Shown one piece after another: positions 42,703 through 51,517 of a stretch of 64,000 bases of DNA. Each line of letters begins with the position of its first letter. The stretch's first letter is position 1. The position numbers were made by a program, and so were the translations under genes. Origin of the DNA: an uncultured Treponema sp. (GTDB lineage: Bacteria; Spirochaetota; Spirochaetia; Treponematales; Treponemataceae); contig CALFJF010000045.1 of NCBI GenBank assembly GCA_937877535.1, positions 25,944-89,943 of the forward strand. Direction: 5' to 3'. A model generated the notes under the pieces. That model saw only the letters and a program-made list of their open reading frames with translations. It had not been told where the DNA came from and made no database searches.

Positions 42703-43671
42703 ATGAAACGTCTGTTAAAAATCGTTGTTTTTTTTGCTTCATTTCTGTCTTTTTCTGAAACAGTCCACGTCGTAAAGCGCGGGGAAACGCTTTATTCGAT
42801 TGGAAGGCAATACGGCATTTCTCTTTCTGCGATAAAAGACGCGAATTCGCTTTCGAGCGACACGGTAAAAACGGGGCAAAAACTTTCGATTCCAGACGAA
42901 AACGCTGTTTCTTCTTCAAATTCTCCTTTGGAGCATACGGTTCAGCGCGGAGAAACGCTCTATTCGATTGGAAGGCAATACGGAATAAGCGTTGAAAAAA
43001 TCAAAACCGCAAATGATTTGAACGGAACAAACGTAAAAGTCGGTCAGATTCTTTTTATTCCTTCGGAAAACGAAACCGTTTCTGCGCCCGCTCCTCGTCA
43101 AACTGTTCCAGAATTGTATTACACGGCAAAAAAAGGCGACACCTGGCTTGGAATTGCGATTGACCACAATTTGACTCTTTCTGAAATTCTTTCCATAAAT
43201 AACGTTTCTCAAAGCGATTTTTTGAAAGAAGGGCAGCGCGTAAAAGTTGCAAACGTTCCAGACTTAAAAGACAACGACCCTCACGCCTACGCAACGAGCG
43301 CGAAAAAAGGCGATGCTTCGCTTGTGTGGCCAGTCAAAGCAAGCGACGTAACGTATGTGAACGGCAAAGTGAGTGCGGTCGCGCTTTCTGCTCGAAGGAA
43401 CGAAAGTGTAAAGGCGATTATGGCGGGAACTGTCATGGTTGCAGGTTCGTACCGAGGTTACGGAAACGTCGTTTTTGTGCAGAGCAAAACGGGACACATA
43501 TACGCATACACGGGACTGGGAAGCGTTCGCGTTTCTAAAGGCGACTATGTTGTTTTGGGCGAAGAAGTCGGAACGGCGGGAATCGATGCGTATTCTCAAA
43601 ATCCTCAAGTAACGCTCATGGTTTTTCAAAATAGTCAGCCGATAGACCCCGCAAAGGCTCCTCGCGGTTAG
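42703..43671 (+). CDS. Exported LysM protein with degenerate LytM/M23 domain
   Basis: 322 residues from the ATG at 42703. Signal peptide MKRLLKIVVFFASFLSFS. LysM 1 at about 21-64 (VVKRGETLYSIGRQYGISLS), LysM 2 at about 75-118 (TVQRGETLYSIGRQYGISVE), a weaker LysM 3 at about 133-176 (TAKKGDTWLGIAIDHN). C-terminal 90 residues are LytM-shaped (SYRGYGNVVFVQSKTGHIYA), but the zinc ligands are lost: the YAHL box reads YTGL and HLHFE reads TLMVF. It is therefore probably an amidase activator of the EnvC/NlpD kind and not a peptidase. Confidence 0.85.
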   Translation: MKRLLKIVVFFASFLSFSETVHVVKRGETLYSIGRQYGISLSAIKDANSLSSDTVKTGQKLSIPDENAVSSSNSPLEHTVQRGETLYSIGRQYGISVEKIKTANDLNGTNVKVGQILFIPSENETVSAPAPRQTVPELYYTAKKGDTWLGIAIDHNLTLSEILSINNVSQSDFLKEGQRVKVANVPDLKDNDPHAYATSAKKGDASLVWPVKASDVTYVNGKVSAVALSARRNESVKAIMAGTVMVAGSYRGYGNVVFVQSKTGHIYAYTGLGSVRVSKGDYVVLGEEVGTAGIDAYSQNPQVTLMVFQNSQPIDPAKAPRG

Positions 43672-43721
43672 TTTTTGAAATGTGAATCACAGAAAATCTA
43701 AAAATCTTATGGAGGAAAGCG

Positions 43722-44336
43722 ATGACGGGAGATTTTGTTGGCGGATTTTCTGAATGTACAACGGACGACCTTGTTCTTTTGCGCTCAATCATCGACGAAA
43801 CGCTCGATACTTCCTCAAGTAGATTTTCCACTCTTTCCAGAAAAATCGAAGATTCTCGCGCTTTTATTCGCAGTGCCGAAAAAGAAATAAAAGAACTTGA
43901 GCAACAGCAGCGCGTTCTTTCAAAAAGGCGGCGCGTTCTTTCTGCCGCAATCGAGCGCGAAAAACCGATTCCGCTTTCCGATGACGAACTGTTCCAGATT
44001 CATTCGCGAAAAAAAGTAGCGCAAAACGAATCGGCTTTTTTGATTTCAAAAAATGGCGCAAAAACCGAAGTCGGCGAGTCGCTTGTTCTTGGACGAGATT
44101 CGTCGTGCGGGCTTGTGATTTCTGACATGACGGTGAGCCGAAAACACGCGCGACTTTTTAAGCAAAACGGAAATTGGTGGGTCGAAGACCTTGGAAGCAA
44201 AAACGGTGTTCGACTCAACGGAGAAAAAATCGAGTCTGAAATTCCTGCTCGATTGCCAAAAAAGGCGATTATTCGCTTTGGGGCGGCAGAATTTTCGTTT
44301 TTTGTGGGTCAGCGGGCGGAAGAGAGCCTTGTTTAA
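43722..44336 (+). CDS. Coiled-coil FHA-domain protein
   Basis: 204 residues. The first 90 residues are a helical, charged coiled coil (RSIIDETLDTSSSRFSTLSR and EKEIKELEQQQRVLSKRRR). The C-terminal FHA domain (about 105-196) has LVLGRDSSCGLVIS, SRKHARL and LGSKNGVRLNGEKI, with the Arg, Ser, His and Asn-Gly residues that read phosphothreonine. No Ser/Thr kinase is in the window. GGAGG precedes the ATG. The 3' end overlaps the convergent dnaQ-like gene by 68 bases. Confidence 0.88.
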   Translation: MTGDFVGGFSECTTDDLVLLRSIIDETLDTSSSRFSTLSRKIEDSRAFIRSAEKEIKELEQQQRVLSKRRRVLSAAIEREKPIPLSDDELFQIHSRKKVAQNESAFLISKNGAKTEVGESLVLGRDSSCGLVISDMTVSRKHARLFKQNGNWWVEDLGSKNGVRLNGEKIESEIPARLPKKAIIRFGAAEFSFFVGQRAEESLV

Positions 44337-44904
44337 TTCCCACAAGCGTTTTTATAAAAATCTCGGAACAAACGCGCGCGTCGTCTTTTGCTCGATGTGC
44401 GTGTTTTACTTCGATTCCGAGTTTTTCTGCAAGAAACGGCTGATTCCAATGCTCAAAATCAGGATACGCCCAACGAGTGAGTCGAAGCGTGTCAATCGCG
44501 TGATTTTGAATCGTATCGAGATTTAATCGAATCAACTCGTGATTTATGAATTGCAGGTCGAACGGTGCGTTATGCGCAACAAGAATAGTGTTTTTGCAAA
44601 AATCGAGGAAGCGCGGCACCATTTCCTTTGCTAACGGCGCGTCTGCAAGCATTTCGTCGGTGATTCCAGTAATTCCCGTGATTATTGGCGGCAGCGGTTT
44701 TTCTGGATACAAAAGCGTACAAAATTCGTCCAAAATCCCGTCTGAACTAAATTTGATTGCCCCGATTTCTATCACGCGCTCTTTTTCTGCGCCACATCCC
44801 GTTGTTTCCGTGTCAAATGCGCAAAAAATCTTTCCAGATTCAAAAATGTTTGGAAAAGACTTGAAATCGCTCAAAAGATGATAATTTTTTGGTTGTTGAA
44901 TCAT
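44269..44904 (-). CDS. DnaQ-family 3'-5' exonuclease
   Basis: 211 residues from the ATG at 44902-44904; an upstream ATG at 44938 is less likely. DEDDh exonuclease with ExoI FCAFDTETTGCG (about 24), ExoII LVAHNAPFDLQFINHELI (about 109) and ExoIII HAHRAKDDARV (about 171), the final His being catalytic. GKPLPPIITGITGI-like PLPPIITGITGITDEMLA is also typical of the PolC/epsilon group. It may be the separate proofreading subunit of DNA polymerase III or a general exonuclease. Convergent with the FHA gene. Confidence 0.88.
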   Translation of the reverse strand: MIQQPKNYHLLSDFKSFPNIFESGKIFCAFDTETTGCGAEKERVIEIGAIKFSSDGILDEFCTLLYPEKPLPPIITGITGITDEMLADAPLAKEMVPRFLDFCKNTILVAHNAPFDLQFINHELIRLNLDTIQNHAIDTLRLTRWAYPDFEHWNQPFLAEKLGIEVKHAHRAKDDARVCSEIFIKTLVGIKQGSLPPADPQKTKILPPQSE

Positions 44905-44960
44905 AACAAAAAGTATAGCAAAAAACGCTTTTCTCGTCATAAATGAAACGGTTGATAATG

Positions 44961-46200
44961 TTATTCTCGATGATTCATTGTCGTTTTTAGATACTTTATT
45001 CTCGTTTGAAGTGCCGTTTTCAAAAATTGCACTGCGTCAAAAAAATCTCCGCGATAATGCCCGCTTACATCTGGATGCTCGCTCCACCGAAAAGAATCAA
45101 GCGTCGCTGCCTCTTTGAGTTCCTCCGTTCGGGAATCTAGGTGAGAAGCGATTTCGTCAAAAAGAATTGCATTTGAATCAAGTTTTTCGCAAACCGTTTC
45201 CAAAAACGCGGGGAGCGAAAAAAGCGCGTCGTAATACAGATTATTTTTGCAAATAGAAACCGTGTCATTTTCCCACAAACAACTGTCAAAATCCCAAATC
45301 GGAGAAGCAAAAAGCGTTTTGCTTTTGCCGTCAAAAATAAAATAGCAACTTTTCATAAAAGAAATATCAATATTTCGCATAATTTCATTTACAATAAAAA
45401 ATCCTGCAAAAGAATCCAAATCAATTCCTTTTCCAAAATCCTCAGGCAGTGGCGTTTTTACAATTCCGTTTGAATCGTAGAGTCGATTTTCGATTTTTTT
45501 GATTTCGCTTGCAATTTCTTTGAGTCTTTTTGTTGTAATATCAGATTCGTTTTTTATGTTGTATGGAAAATTTTTTATAGCAGAGCGAAATCTCTGCTTG
45601 GAATCAAAATAATCGTCGAGTTCAAGAAGAACGTCGGTTTCCTCGTCGATTTTTACAAGATTGTCGCCCGTTTTGATTGCTTCTCCAAACCAATAAAGTC
45701 CAACGTAATTTCCGTTCAAAACAAGATTGACGAATGTTCCCTCTGGCGTAAACGGCAGATTTAATTTTTGCCCCATAAAAAATGCGATGTCATTTTTCAA
45801 AAACGAATTGTCCGTGTAATTTGCCAGAAGAACAAAGCGTTTTCCTTCCTGTATTCCAAAAAGCGACGTTTTTTGAAAAAAAGTAACGGAAAATGATTTT
45901 TTGGGACAAATGTTCCAAGTAGAGTTTCCGCGAGCCTTTATTTTGATTTGAGTTTCCGAACGTGACCAATCTGCGTTTTGTGGAGCAAAAATCGCTAGGT
46001 TTGCCGATACCCCCCCCCGTGTATACTCTTTCGTGATTTTCTGTTTCTATTTTTACGGTCGGAATTTTTGTTTTTAGTAATTGATTTTCTGAAACGTTGA
46101 ATGATTCGTACATTTCTGGCGAGGTGTCAAAACTGTCATCCTCTAAAACGCAGGAAAACAAAAACACTGCCACAATAAAAAGAAAATGCAGATTTTTCAT
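44961..46200 (-). pseudogene. CotH-kinase-like lipoprotein gene, frame broken at a G9 tract (probably phase-variable)
   Basis: Read on the minus strand, ATG at 46198-46200 encodes a lipoprotein start (MKNLHFLFIVAVFLFSC, lipobox Cys about residue 17). The frame runs into nine G (plus-strand C at 46010-46018) and then to a stop at 45790. In the other frame the sequence directly after the tract continues as IKIKARGNSTWN, KKSFSVTFFQKTSLFG, FVLLANYTDNSFLKNDIAFF and, from a TTG at 45798-45800 onward, through WDFDSCLW to the stop at 44961: a typical CotH fold with the RGNST motif. Eight or eleven G would restore a 412-residue protein. CotH kinases phosphorylate surface proteins. Either a true phase-off allele or an assembly error in the tract. 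Confidence 0.8.
46010..46018 (+). repeat. Nine-base C tract (G9 on the coding strand) inside the cotH gene
   Basis: CCCCCCCCC at 46010-46018. With nine bases the upstream lipoprotein frame and the downstream CotH frame are out of register by one. It is the longest homopolymer of G or C that I saw in the window, which is otherwise T/A-rich. Confidence 0.9.
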
Positions 46201-46230
46201 CAAAAAGAACCCGAATGTCGAGTTTTTCAA

Positions 46231-46272
46231 AAAAAACGGTGGTCGCCTTTATAGAAACCACCGTTTTTTTTT
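46231..46272 (-). terminator. Terminator of the phosphoglucomutase gene
   Basis: AACGGTGGT at 46235-46243 pairs with ACCACCGTT at 46257-46265; on the minus strand TTTTTTTT follows. It lies just before the cotH start codon. Confidence 0.85.
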
Positions 46273-46278
46273 CAGATT

Positions 46279-48063
46279 TTACGCTTTTGCAAGCAGTGCC
46301 TTGATGTCCGCCGTAATCGCGTCGCACGCTTTGCCGCTTTCTAACTTTGCCGCGTCAAGCCCTGCGCTCGCGTCGGTGCGGGCGTTGATGTAGAACTTGA
46401 TTTTTGGCTCGGTGCCGCTCGGACGGGCAGAGACAATCGTGCCGCCTTCAAGCACAAACTGCAAGACATTCGACTTGGGCAATTTGATTTCGGTCTTTTC
46501 GTTCGGCTTTTCGGGGTCATACGCGACCGCGTTTCCGATGTCCTTGATGCAAAGCACTTTCTTTCCGCCGAGCGTTTTAAGTCCTTCGGTGCGGAGCTTG
46601 GTCATCAGGTTTGCCATCGTCTCTTTTCCCGCGCTTCCGGGGAAATTCTGCGCGATTGCACGGTCTTCAAAGAATCCGAATTCCTTGTACATGTCGTCCA
46701 AGTGTTCGAGGATTGATTTTCCCTGGCTTGCCCAGTAAAGCGTCATTTCGGCGCACATGGCGGCGGCAGAAACGCCGTCTTTGTCCATCACTTCTTTTTC
46801 AACCTTGTAGCCGTAGCTTTCTTCCAAGCCGTACACATAGGTTTCGGTGTTTGCCTTTTCAAATTCGTCTTCGATTGCGGCAATCCACTTAAAGCCAGTC
46901 AAGCATTCGTGCATTTTTACGCCGTACTTTTTGCAGATGTAGTCCGTAAACGGCGAAGTGACGATGGAGCGGATTGCGGCGGCATTTGCGGGGAGTTTTC
47001 CCAATTCTTTGCGCGAAAGCAAGACATATTCGCAGAGCAACGCGCCCATCTGGTTTCCCGTGACGAGCACGAATTTGCCGTCTTTTCCGGGGAATGCCGT
47101 GCCAAAGCGGTCTGCGTCGGGGTCGGTCGCCATAACGCAGTCGGCTTTTTCTTTTTCGCCCAGTTCCACCGCCAGTTTGAGTGCGGGTGCTTCCTCCGGA
47201 TTCGGCTTTTCAACGGTGTGGAATGTGCCGTCGGGTTCGCGCTGCTCAGGCACGGTAATGACTTTGAGTCCCAAGTCGCCCAAGACTTTTTCGACATGCA
47301 TTGCGCCCGTTCCGTGGAGCGGCGTGTAGACGATTTTGACCGAAGAAGCCTTTTCTTTGATGAGGTCGGGGCGGAATAACTGATTTTTGCACATTGCCCA
47401 AAATTTTTCGTCGATTTCTTTGTCAATCAGCACGAGTTTTCCCGATTTGAGTGCCTCTTCTTTTGAAATCGTTTTGACTTCTTTGACCGCGTTCACTTCG
47501 TCGATGATGCCCACATCGTGCGGCTCAATGACCTGCGCGCCGTTGTCCCAGTAGGCTTTGTAGCCGTTGTACTGCGGCGGGTTGTGAGAAGCCGTCACGA
47601 CAACGCCCGTCTGCGCCTTAAGTTCGCGGATTGCGTAGGAAAGCTCTGGCGTGGGGCGAAGACCCGTAAACAGATACGCCTTGATTCCGTTTGCCGCCAA
47701 AATGAGTGCCGTCGCCTCGGCAAAGACATCGGAATTTTTGCGGCTGTCATAAGCCACGACCGCGCTCAAAGTGCCGTCTTTTGCTTTCTCAGGGAACGCC
47801 TTTAAAACATAGTTTGCCAAGCCCTGCGTGGCAAGGTTGATTTCGAGCGTGTTCATGCGGTTCGTGCCGCCGCCCATTACGCCGCGCAAGCCACCCGTAC
47901 CGAATTCAAGCGTCTGATAGAATCGGTCTTCAAGTTCGGCGAGCGCGTCCTTGTCATCGGCTTTTGCCTTTTCCACGAGGTCTTCAACTTCCTTGCGGAA
48001 TCGCTCATCTTTTTCGTCGGCGATGTATTTTTTCGCCCGTTCAAGAATCTCTGATTTTTCCAT
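46279..48063 (-). CDS. pgcA: Phosphoglucomutase/phosphomannomutase, PgcA type
   Basis: 594 residues, alpha-D-phosphohexomutase of the long PgcA/PGM2 class. Phosphoserine loop VTASHNPPQYNGYKAYWDNG (about 132-151), metal loop ATDPDADRFGTAFP (about 313), sugar loop EESYGYK (about 416) and phosphate-binding ARPSGTEPKIKFY (about 555-567). Interconverts glucose-1-P and glucose-6-P, or the mannose pair. G+C is higher than the neighbours, consistent with high expression. The second mutase lies directly upstream (35 bases), so both may be cotranscribed. Confidence 0.92.
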   Translation of the reverse strand: MEKSEILERAKKYIADEKDERFRKEVEDLVEKAKADDKDALAELEDRFYQTLEFGTGGLRGVMGGGTNRMNTLEINLATQGLANYVLKAFPEKAKDGTLSAVVAYDSRKNSDVFAEATALILAANGIKAYLFTGLRPTPELSYAIRELKAQTGVVVTASHNPPQYNGYKAYWDNGAQVIEPHDVGIIDEVNAVKEVKTISKEEALKSGKLVLIDKEIDEKFWAMCKNQLFRPDLIKEKASSVKIVYTPLHGTGAMHVEKVLGDLGLKVITVPEQREPDGTFHTVEKPNPEEAPALKLAVELGEKEKADCVMATDPDADRFGTAFPGKDGKFVLVTGNQMGALLCEYVLLSRKELGKLPANAAAIRSIVTSPFTDYICKKYGVKMHECLTGFKWIAAIEDEFEKANTETYVYGLEESYGYKVEKEVMDKDGVSAAAMCAEMTLYWASQGKSILEHLDDMYKEFGFFEDRAIAQNFPGSAGKETMANLMTKLRTEGLKTLGGKKVLCIKDIGNAVAYDPEKPNEKTEIKLPKSNVLQFVLEGGTIVSARPSGTEPKIKFYINARTDASAGLDAAKLESGKACDAITADIKALLAKA

Positions 48064-48098
48064 TAAAAAAATCCTCCGTATAATTTTTTATATTTTTT

Positions 48099-49973
48099 CT
48101 AAATTTGCCCGTCGGCTTTTAAAATCATTTTTGTTTCCCATTCAAGGAGTTTCTTTTCCTCTTCCGTTGCCTCGATTCCCGTGCCTTTTACGTCCGAAAG
48201 CACTCGGAACACTGACTCCGTGCCACTTCCTCGCATCCAAATGAACGCAAGCGACTGTTCGTTTGCGCCTCGGAACGTGATTTTTAGCCCGCCCGTACCG
48301 CTTTTTGAAAAATCCGTAAGCCCCTTTTCTTCGTGAGTTCCGTTTGTTGCAAAAACTTCGTAGGATTCAAATCCGTACTTTTCGCGGAGTTTTTCTTTTT
48401 GGAGCGACCACTGCTTTTCAAAAATCTTCTGGAATCGAGATTTGAGTTCTGCGTGATTTTTTGAATTTACTTTTAGAATCGCACGACGCTCGCTTACGCC
48501 CGTTGTTGTGTATTGTGGAAGAGAAGCAATCACGTCTGTCAGTGAAAAATCCTCTCGATATTTTTCTTTTTGACCGCTCGCCTCGCACCACAAATGAAAC
48601 AGTCCCAACTTGACTCTGCCTTCGTCGTCTTCCGAATCGCGAACAACGAGCAGTTTTATGAGCGCAAAGAGCGTGTTGAGCGGGTCGCGCACCGCCGACG
48701 GATGCGTGATGTTCCCGCCGTTCGAGCCTTCTCCCAAAATCCGCACCGTGTATCCTTCCGCTCGTTTTTCACGCGCAAGATTTACGCAATTTGCTTCTCC
48801 CACTTCCGCGCGAAACACTTTTGCGCCAAACGCCGACGCGATTTCTTCGATTCGCATTGACGTGGGACAGTTTGCAACAACCGCAAACGGGGAAGGCGAA
48901 GACTGTCGAGTTTTGAAATAATTTGCGATTTTCATTGCCGAATTTGAGTTATCGTTTGAGTCGTCGAGTTTGAGATACACGCTGAACGCAAGTTCCGAGA
49001 GAACCGAAAGCGCAAAAACTTCTTGAGCGCGAAGCATTTCCGCGCGTTGCGTTTTTTCATTCCAAAAAACGATATTTCCGCGGTCGCCGTCGCAGTCGGG
49101 CATATACCCCAAAAGAAATTCGCGCTTTCCCGCTGCTTGCAATTTTTCCAACTCGGAAGCCACGTAAACGAGATTTTCTGGCTCTGGAATGATTGCGTGC
49201 GCGATTTGTCCTGGACGATTGTTTATTGCGTGAAACGAAATGCCACATTCTTTGAAAAAATCCGCATCGATTGAAAGCGTGCGCGCAGAACCGTTCATGT
49301 CGCACACAACGCCAAGTCGCTCGTCAAGAACGCTTCGCCTAATTTCGGCAAAAAATTTATTTTGCCGAGAAATGTTTTCCGTGCCAGAAATCGTCGTTTT
49401 TGCAAATGAGCGGTAAACGCTTGTTGCCTCGCGCATTACGGCAACGCTTTCGGTAAAAACCCAATCCAAATCAACGTCGTGGCATTTTGATGCTAAATCT
49501 TGTACTTTCGCTTCTTCATCTTCGTTTTGCCATCTTTTTTCAAATTCCACCGAAAGCGCACGATTTTCCTCCGCGCCCAAAACGCCACCGTCGTTTAGTC
49601 CAAATTTGATTCCGTTGTGTCCGATTGGATTATGACTTGCTGAAATATAGACAAACGCATCTGCTGTGTGGCTATACGCCATAATTTCTGGTGCTGCAAT
49701 AATGCCTGCATAACTTACTGCGATTTTTTTTGCCATAAAAATACGGAGCATCGTGTCTGCAATTTGAGGACCTGTGGGTCTTGTGTCGATTCCAAGTACA
49801 ACAAACGGATTTTGTGTCCGCGAAAGTATATAATCCGCAAACGTTTCTGCTGCCACCGCCGCAACGAGCCGATTTTGCAGTCCGATGTCTGGCGATGTAT
49901 CGTTTTCTTCGCCGCTTGCGGTAAAAATCTTGCGCCATCCCGACGCGGACATGATTAAATTATGACCTTCCAT
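48099..49973 (-). CDS. Second phosphohexomutase-like protein
   Basis: 624 residues, clearly different from the adjacent mutase. It opens MEGHNLIMSASGWRKIFT, seen in one treponemal phosphohexomutase group. Phosphoserine loop YISASHNPIGHNGIKFG (about 108-124), metal loop MPDCDGDRGNIVFW (about 291), SNGGNI in the sugar loop (about 417) and phosphate-binding MRGSGTESVFRVL (about 596). All four active-site loops are present although the metal loop has an unusual extra Gly-Asp. The likely substrate is a hexose or hexosamine phosphate; it cannot be fixed from sequence. A start at residue 8 (MSASGW) is possible. Confidence 0.85.
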   Translation of the reverse strand: MEGHNLIMSASGWRKIFTASGEENDTSPDIGLQNRLVAAVAAETFADYILSRTQNPFVVLGIDTRPTGPQIADTMLRIFMAKKIAVSYAGIIAAPEIMAYSHTADAFVYISASHNPIGHNGIKFGLNDGGVLGAEENRALSVEFEKRWQNEDEEAKVQDLASKCHDVDLDWVFTESVAVMREATSVYRSFAKTTISGTENISRQNKFFAEIRRSVLDERLGVVCDMNGSARTLSIDADFFKECGISFHAINNRPGQIAHAIIPEPENLVYVASELEKLQAAGKREFLLGYMPDCDGDRGNIVFWNEKTQRAEMLRAQEVFALSVLSELAFSVYLKLDDSNDNSNSAMKIANYFKTRQSSPSPFAVVANCPTSMRIEEIASAFGAKVFRAEVGEANCVNLAREKRAEGYTVRILGEGSNGGNITHPSAVRDPLNTLFALIKLLVVRDSEDDEGRVKLGLFHLWCEASGQKEKYREDFSLTDVIASLPQYTTTGVSERRAILKVNSKNHAELKSRFQKIFEKQWSLQKEKLREKYGFESYEVFATNGTHEEKGLTDFSKSGTGGLKITFRGANEQSLAFIWMRGSGTESVFRVLSDVKGTGIEATEEEKKLLEWETKMILKADGQI

Positions 49974-50220
49974 CTATTTGGTTTCCCATTTTTGCATTTT
50001 TCAAAAATAGAACTGTTCGGAACGAATTTTCAGAACAAATCTTGATTTTTGACTATTGTACCATGTTTTTTGTGAGTTGTCGAAAAAAATCGCGAGCAAA
50101 AAATCGTTTGAGGGGAGTTTTCAAAGTCCTCGTTTTACTATCATTTTACTGGGAAATCGTGTAGGATAAAGGGCAAAAATCGAGAAAAAGAGAAAAACCT
50201 CGATACGCTCAAAATCATAT

Positions 50221-50248
50221 TTGATAAATATATTACGAAAAGTATACA
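50221..50248 (+). promoter_or_regulatory. Sigma-70 promoter of mnmA
   Basis: TTGATA at 50221-50226, 16 bases, TATACA at 50243-50248, then GTGGAG ribosome site and ATG at 50264. The stretch 49974-50220 has no gene; it contains a small palindrome GTTCGGAAC near 50018 and otherwise nothing recognisable. Confidence 0.5.
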
Positions 50249-50263
50249 GAATGTGGAGTTTTT

Positions 50264-51421
50264 ATGGAATTTGACGCACTTTCTCTTCCGAAAGAAAACG
50301 AATCGGTTGTTGTTGGAATGAGTGGCGGAGTTGATTCTACGCTTGTAACGTTGCTTTTGAAAGAACGCGGTTGTCGCGTTACGGGCGTTACGATGGCACT
50401 TTGGCGCGGCGACCTTCCGCCGCTTCCAAATGGAAAAGTTCTCAAAAGTTCGTGCTACGGACCTGATGAAATCGAAGACATCGAAGAATGTCGTGCGTTT
50501 TGCGCGGAAAATGGAATCGATTATCGCGTTATCGATGTAAAAGATGCGTATCGCGAGCGAGTTCTTGAATATTTTAAGGCAGAATATCGCGCGGGTCGCA
50601 CTCCAAATCCATGCGTTCGGTGTAACGCTTCCATAAAATTCGGTGCGCTTTTGGACGGAGTTCGCTCTCTCGGACTTGATTTTGATTATTTTTGCACGGG
50701 GCATTACGCTTCCGTTGTGCGACCAAAGACGGGACTTTGGGGAACAGAGATTCGTCCTGCGATGATTTCGTGCGCACTCGACGCAACAAAAGACCAAGCG
50801 TATTTTTTGCATCGCGTTCCAAGCGATATTCTTGAAAAAGTGCGATTTCCGCTTGGACTTACAAAAAAAAGCGACGTTTTTCAAATGGCACGTGCGCGTG
50901 GATTAAAAGCCGCCGAGCGCGAAGAAAGTCAAGATTTTATACCGAGCGAATATTTTGACCACCTTTTTTCCGATAAACCGAGCGTTCCTGGCGACATAAT
51001 CGACCTTGACGGACACGTTTTGGGAAAGCATCGCGGAATCGAGCATTACACGGTGGGGCAGAGAAGGGGGCTGGGCGTAAGTTCAACCCGACCGCTGTAC
51101 GTCCATTCGATTGACGCAGAAAGAAATTTTGTGGTGCTTTCTGGCGAGGACGAACTTTTGAGCGATTCTCTTGTTGCCGACGACTTTGTTTGGGCGGGAA
51201 ACGTTGTGCCGCCTGCTTCTTTTCACGCTTTTGTAAAAATCCGCCTTGCAAGCCGCCCCGTGGAATGTTTTGTTGAAAAAGCGAGCGAAAGCGAATGGCG
51301 CATTACGTTTGCAGAGCCGTGCCGAGCCGTGGCTCCTGGGCAGTCCGCTGTTTTGTACGTTGACGGCGTTATCGTTGGCGGCGGTGTCATTCGTAGCACA
51401 GAAGCGACAAAATCAAAATAA
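50264..51421 (+). CDS. mnmA: tRNA-specific 2-thiouridylase MnmA
   Basis: 385 residues. MnmA makes s2U34 in tRNA for Lys, Glu and Gln. PP-loop VVVGMSGGVDSTLVTLLLK (about 15-33), catalytic NPCVRCNASIKFGALLDG (about 110-127; Cys in P-C), YFCTGHYASVV (about 144) and YTVGQRRGLGVS (about 260-271) are intact. The second catalytic Cys of the E. coli enzyme, in the motif STGICFI, is missing: here it reads REESQDFIPSEYF (about 220-232). Members lacking that Cys are thought to use CxxC (here CVRC) and an Fe-S cluster. Has its own promoter. Confidence 0.9.
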   Translation: MEFDALSLPKENESVVVGMSGGVDSTLVTLLLKERGCRVTGVTMALWRGDLPPLPNGKVLKSSCYGPDEIEDIEECRAFCAENGIDYRVIDVKDAYRERVLEYFKAEYRAGRTPNPCVRCNASIKFGALLDGVRSLGLDFDYFCTGHYASVVRPKTGLWGTEIRPAMISCALDATKDQAYFLHRVPSDILEKVRFPLGLTKKSDVFQMARARGLKAAEREESQDFIPSEYFDHLFSDKPSVPGDIIDLDGHVLGKHRGIEHYTVGQRRGLGVSSTRPLYVHSIDAERNFVVLSGEDELLSDSLVADDFVWAGNVVPPASFHAFVKIRLASRPVECFVEKASESEWRITFAEPCRAVAPGQSAVLYVDGVIVGGGVIRSTEATKSK

Positions 51422-51517
51422 CAAAAAATTATTCCTCCGTTTTTGTCAAAAACCGCGCGGCTCAAGGCAATTTATAGTCAAAAGCCGCAAAGAGCGGCAA
51501 AAAAATCGGAGGATTTT

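Noticed and set aside
50141..50884. A 247-codon minus-strand frame overlapping mnmA
   Set aside because: It is basic low-complexity sequence opposite a certain gene, with no start signal.
51484..51498. GCCGC-AAAGA-GCGGC hairpin before the lipoprotein ribosome site as a riboswitch
   Set aside because: It is a lone five-pair stem with no further conserved structure; it may be a weak terminator of mnmA at most.
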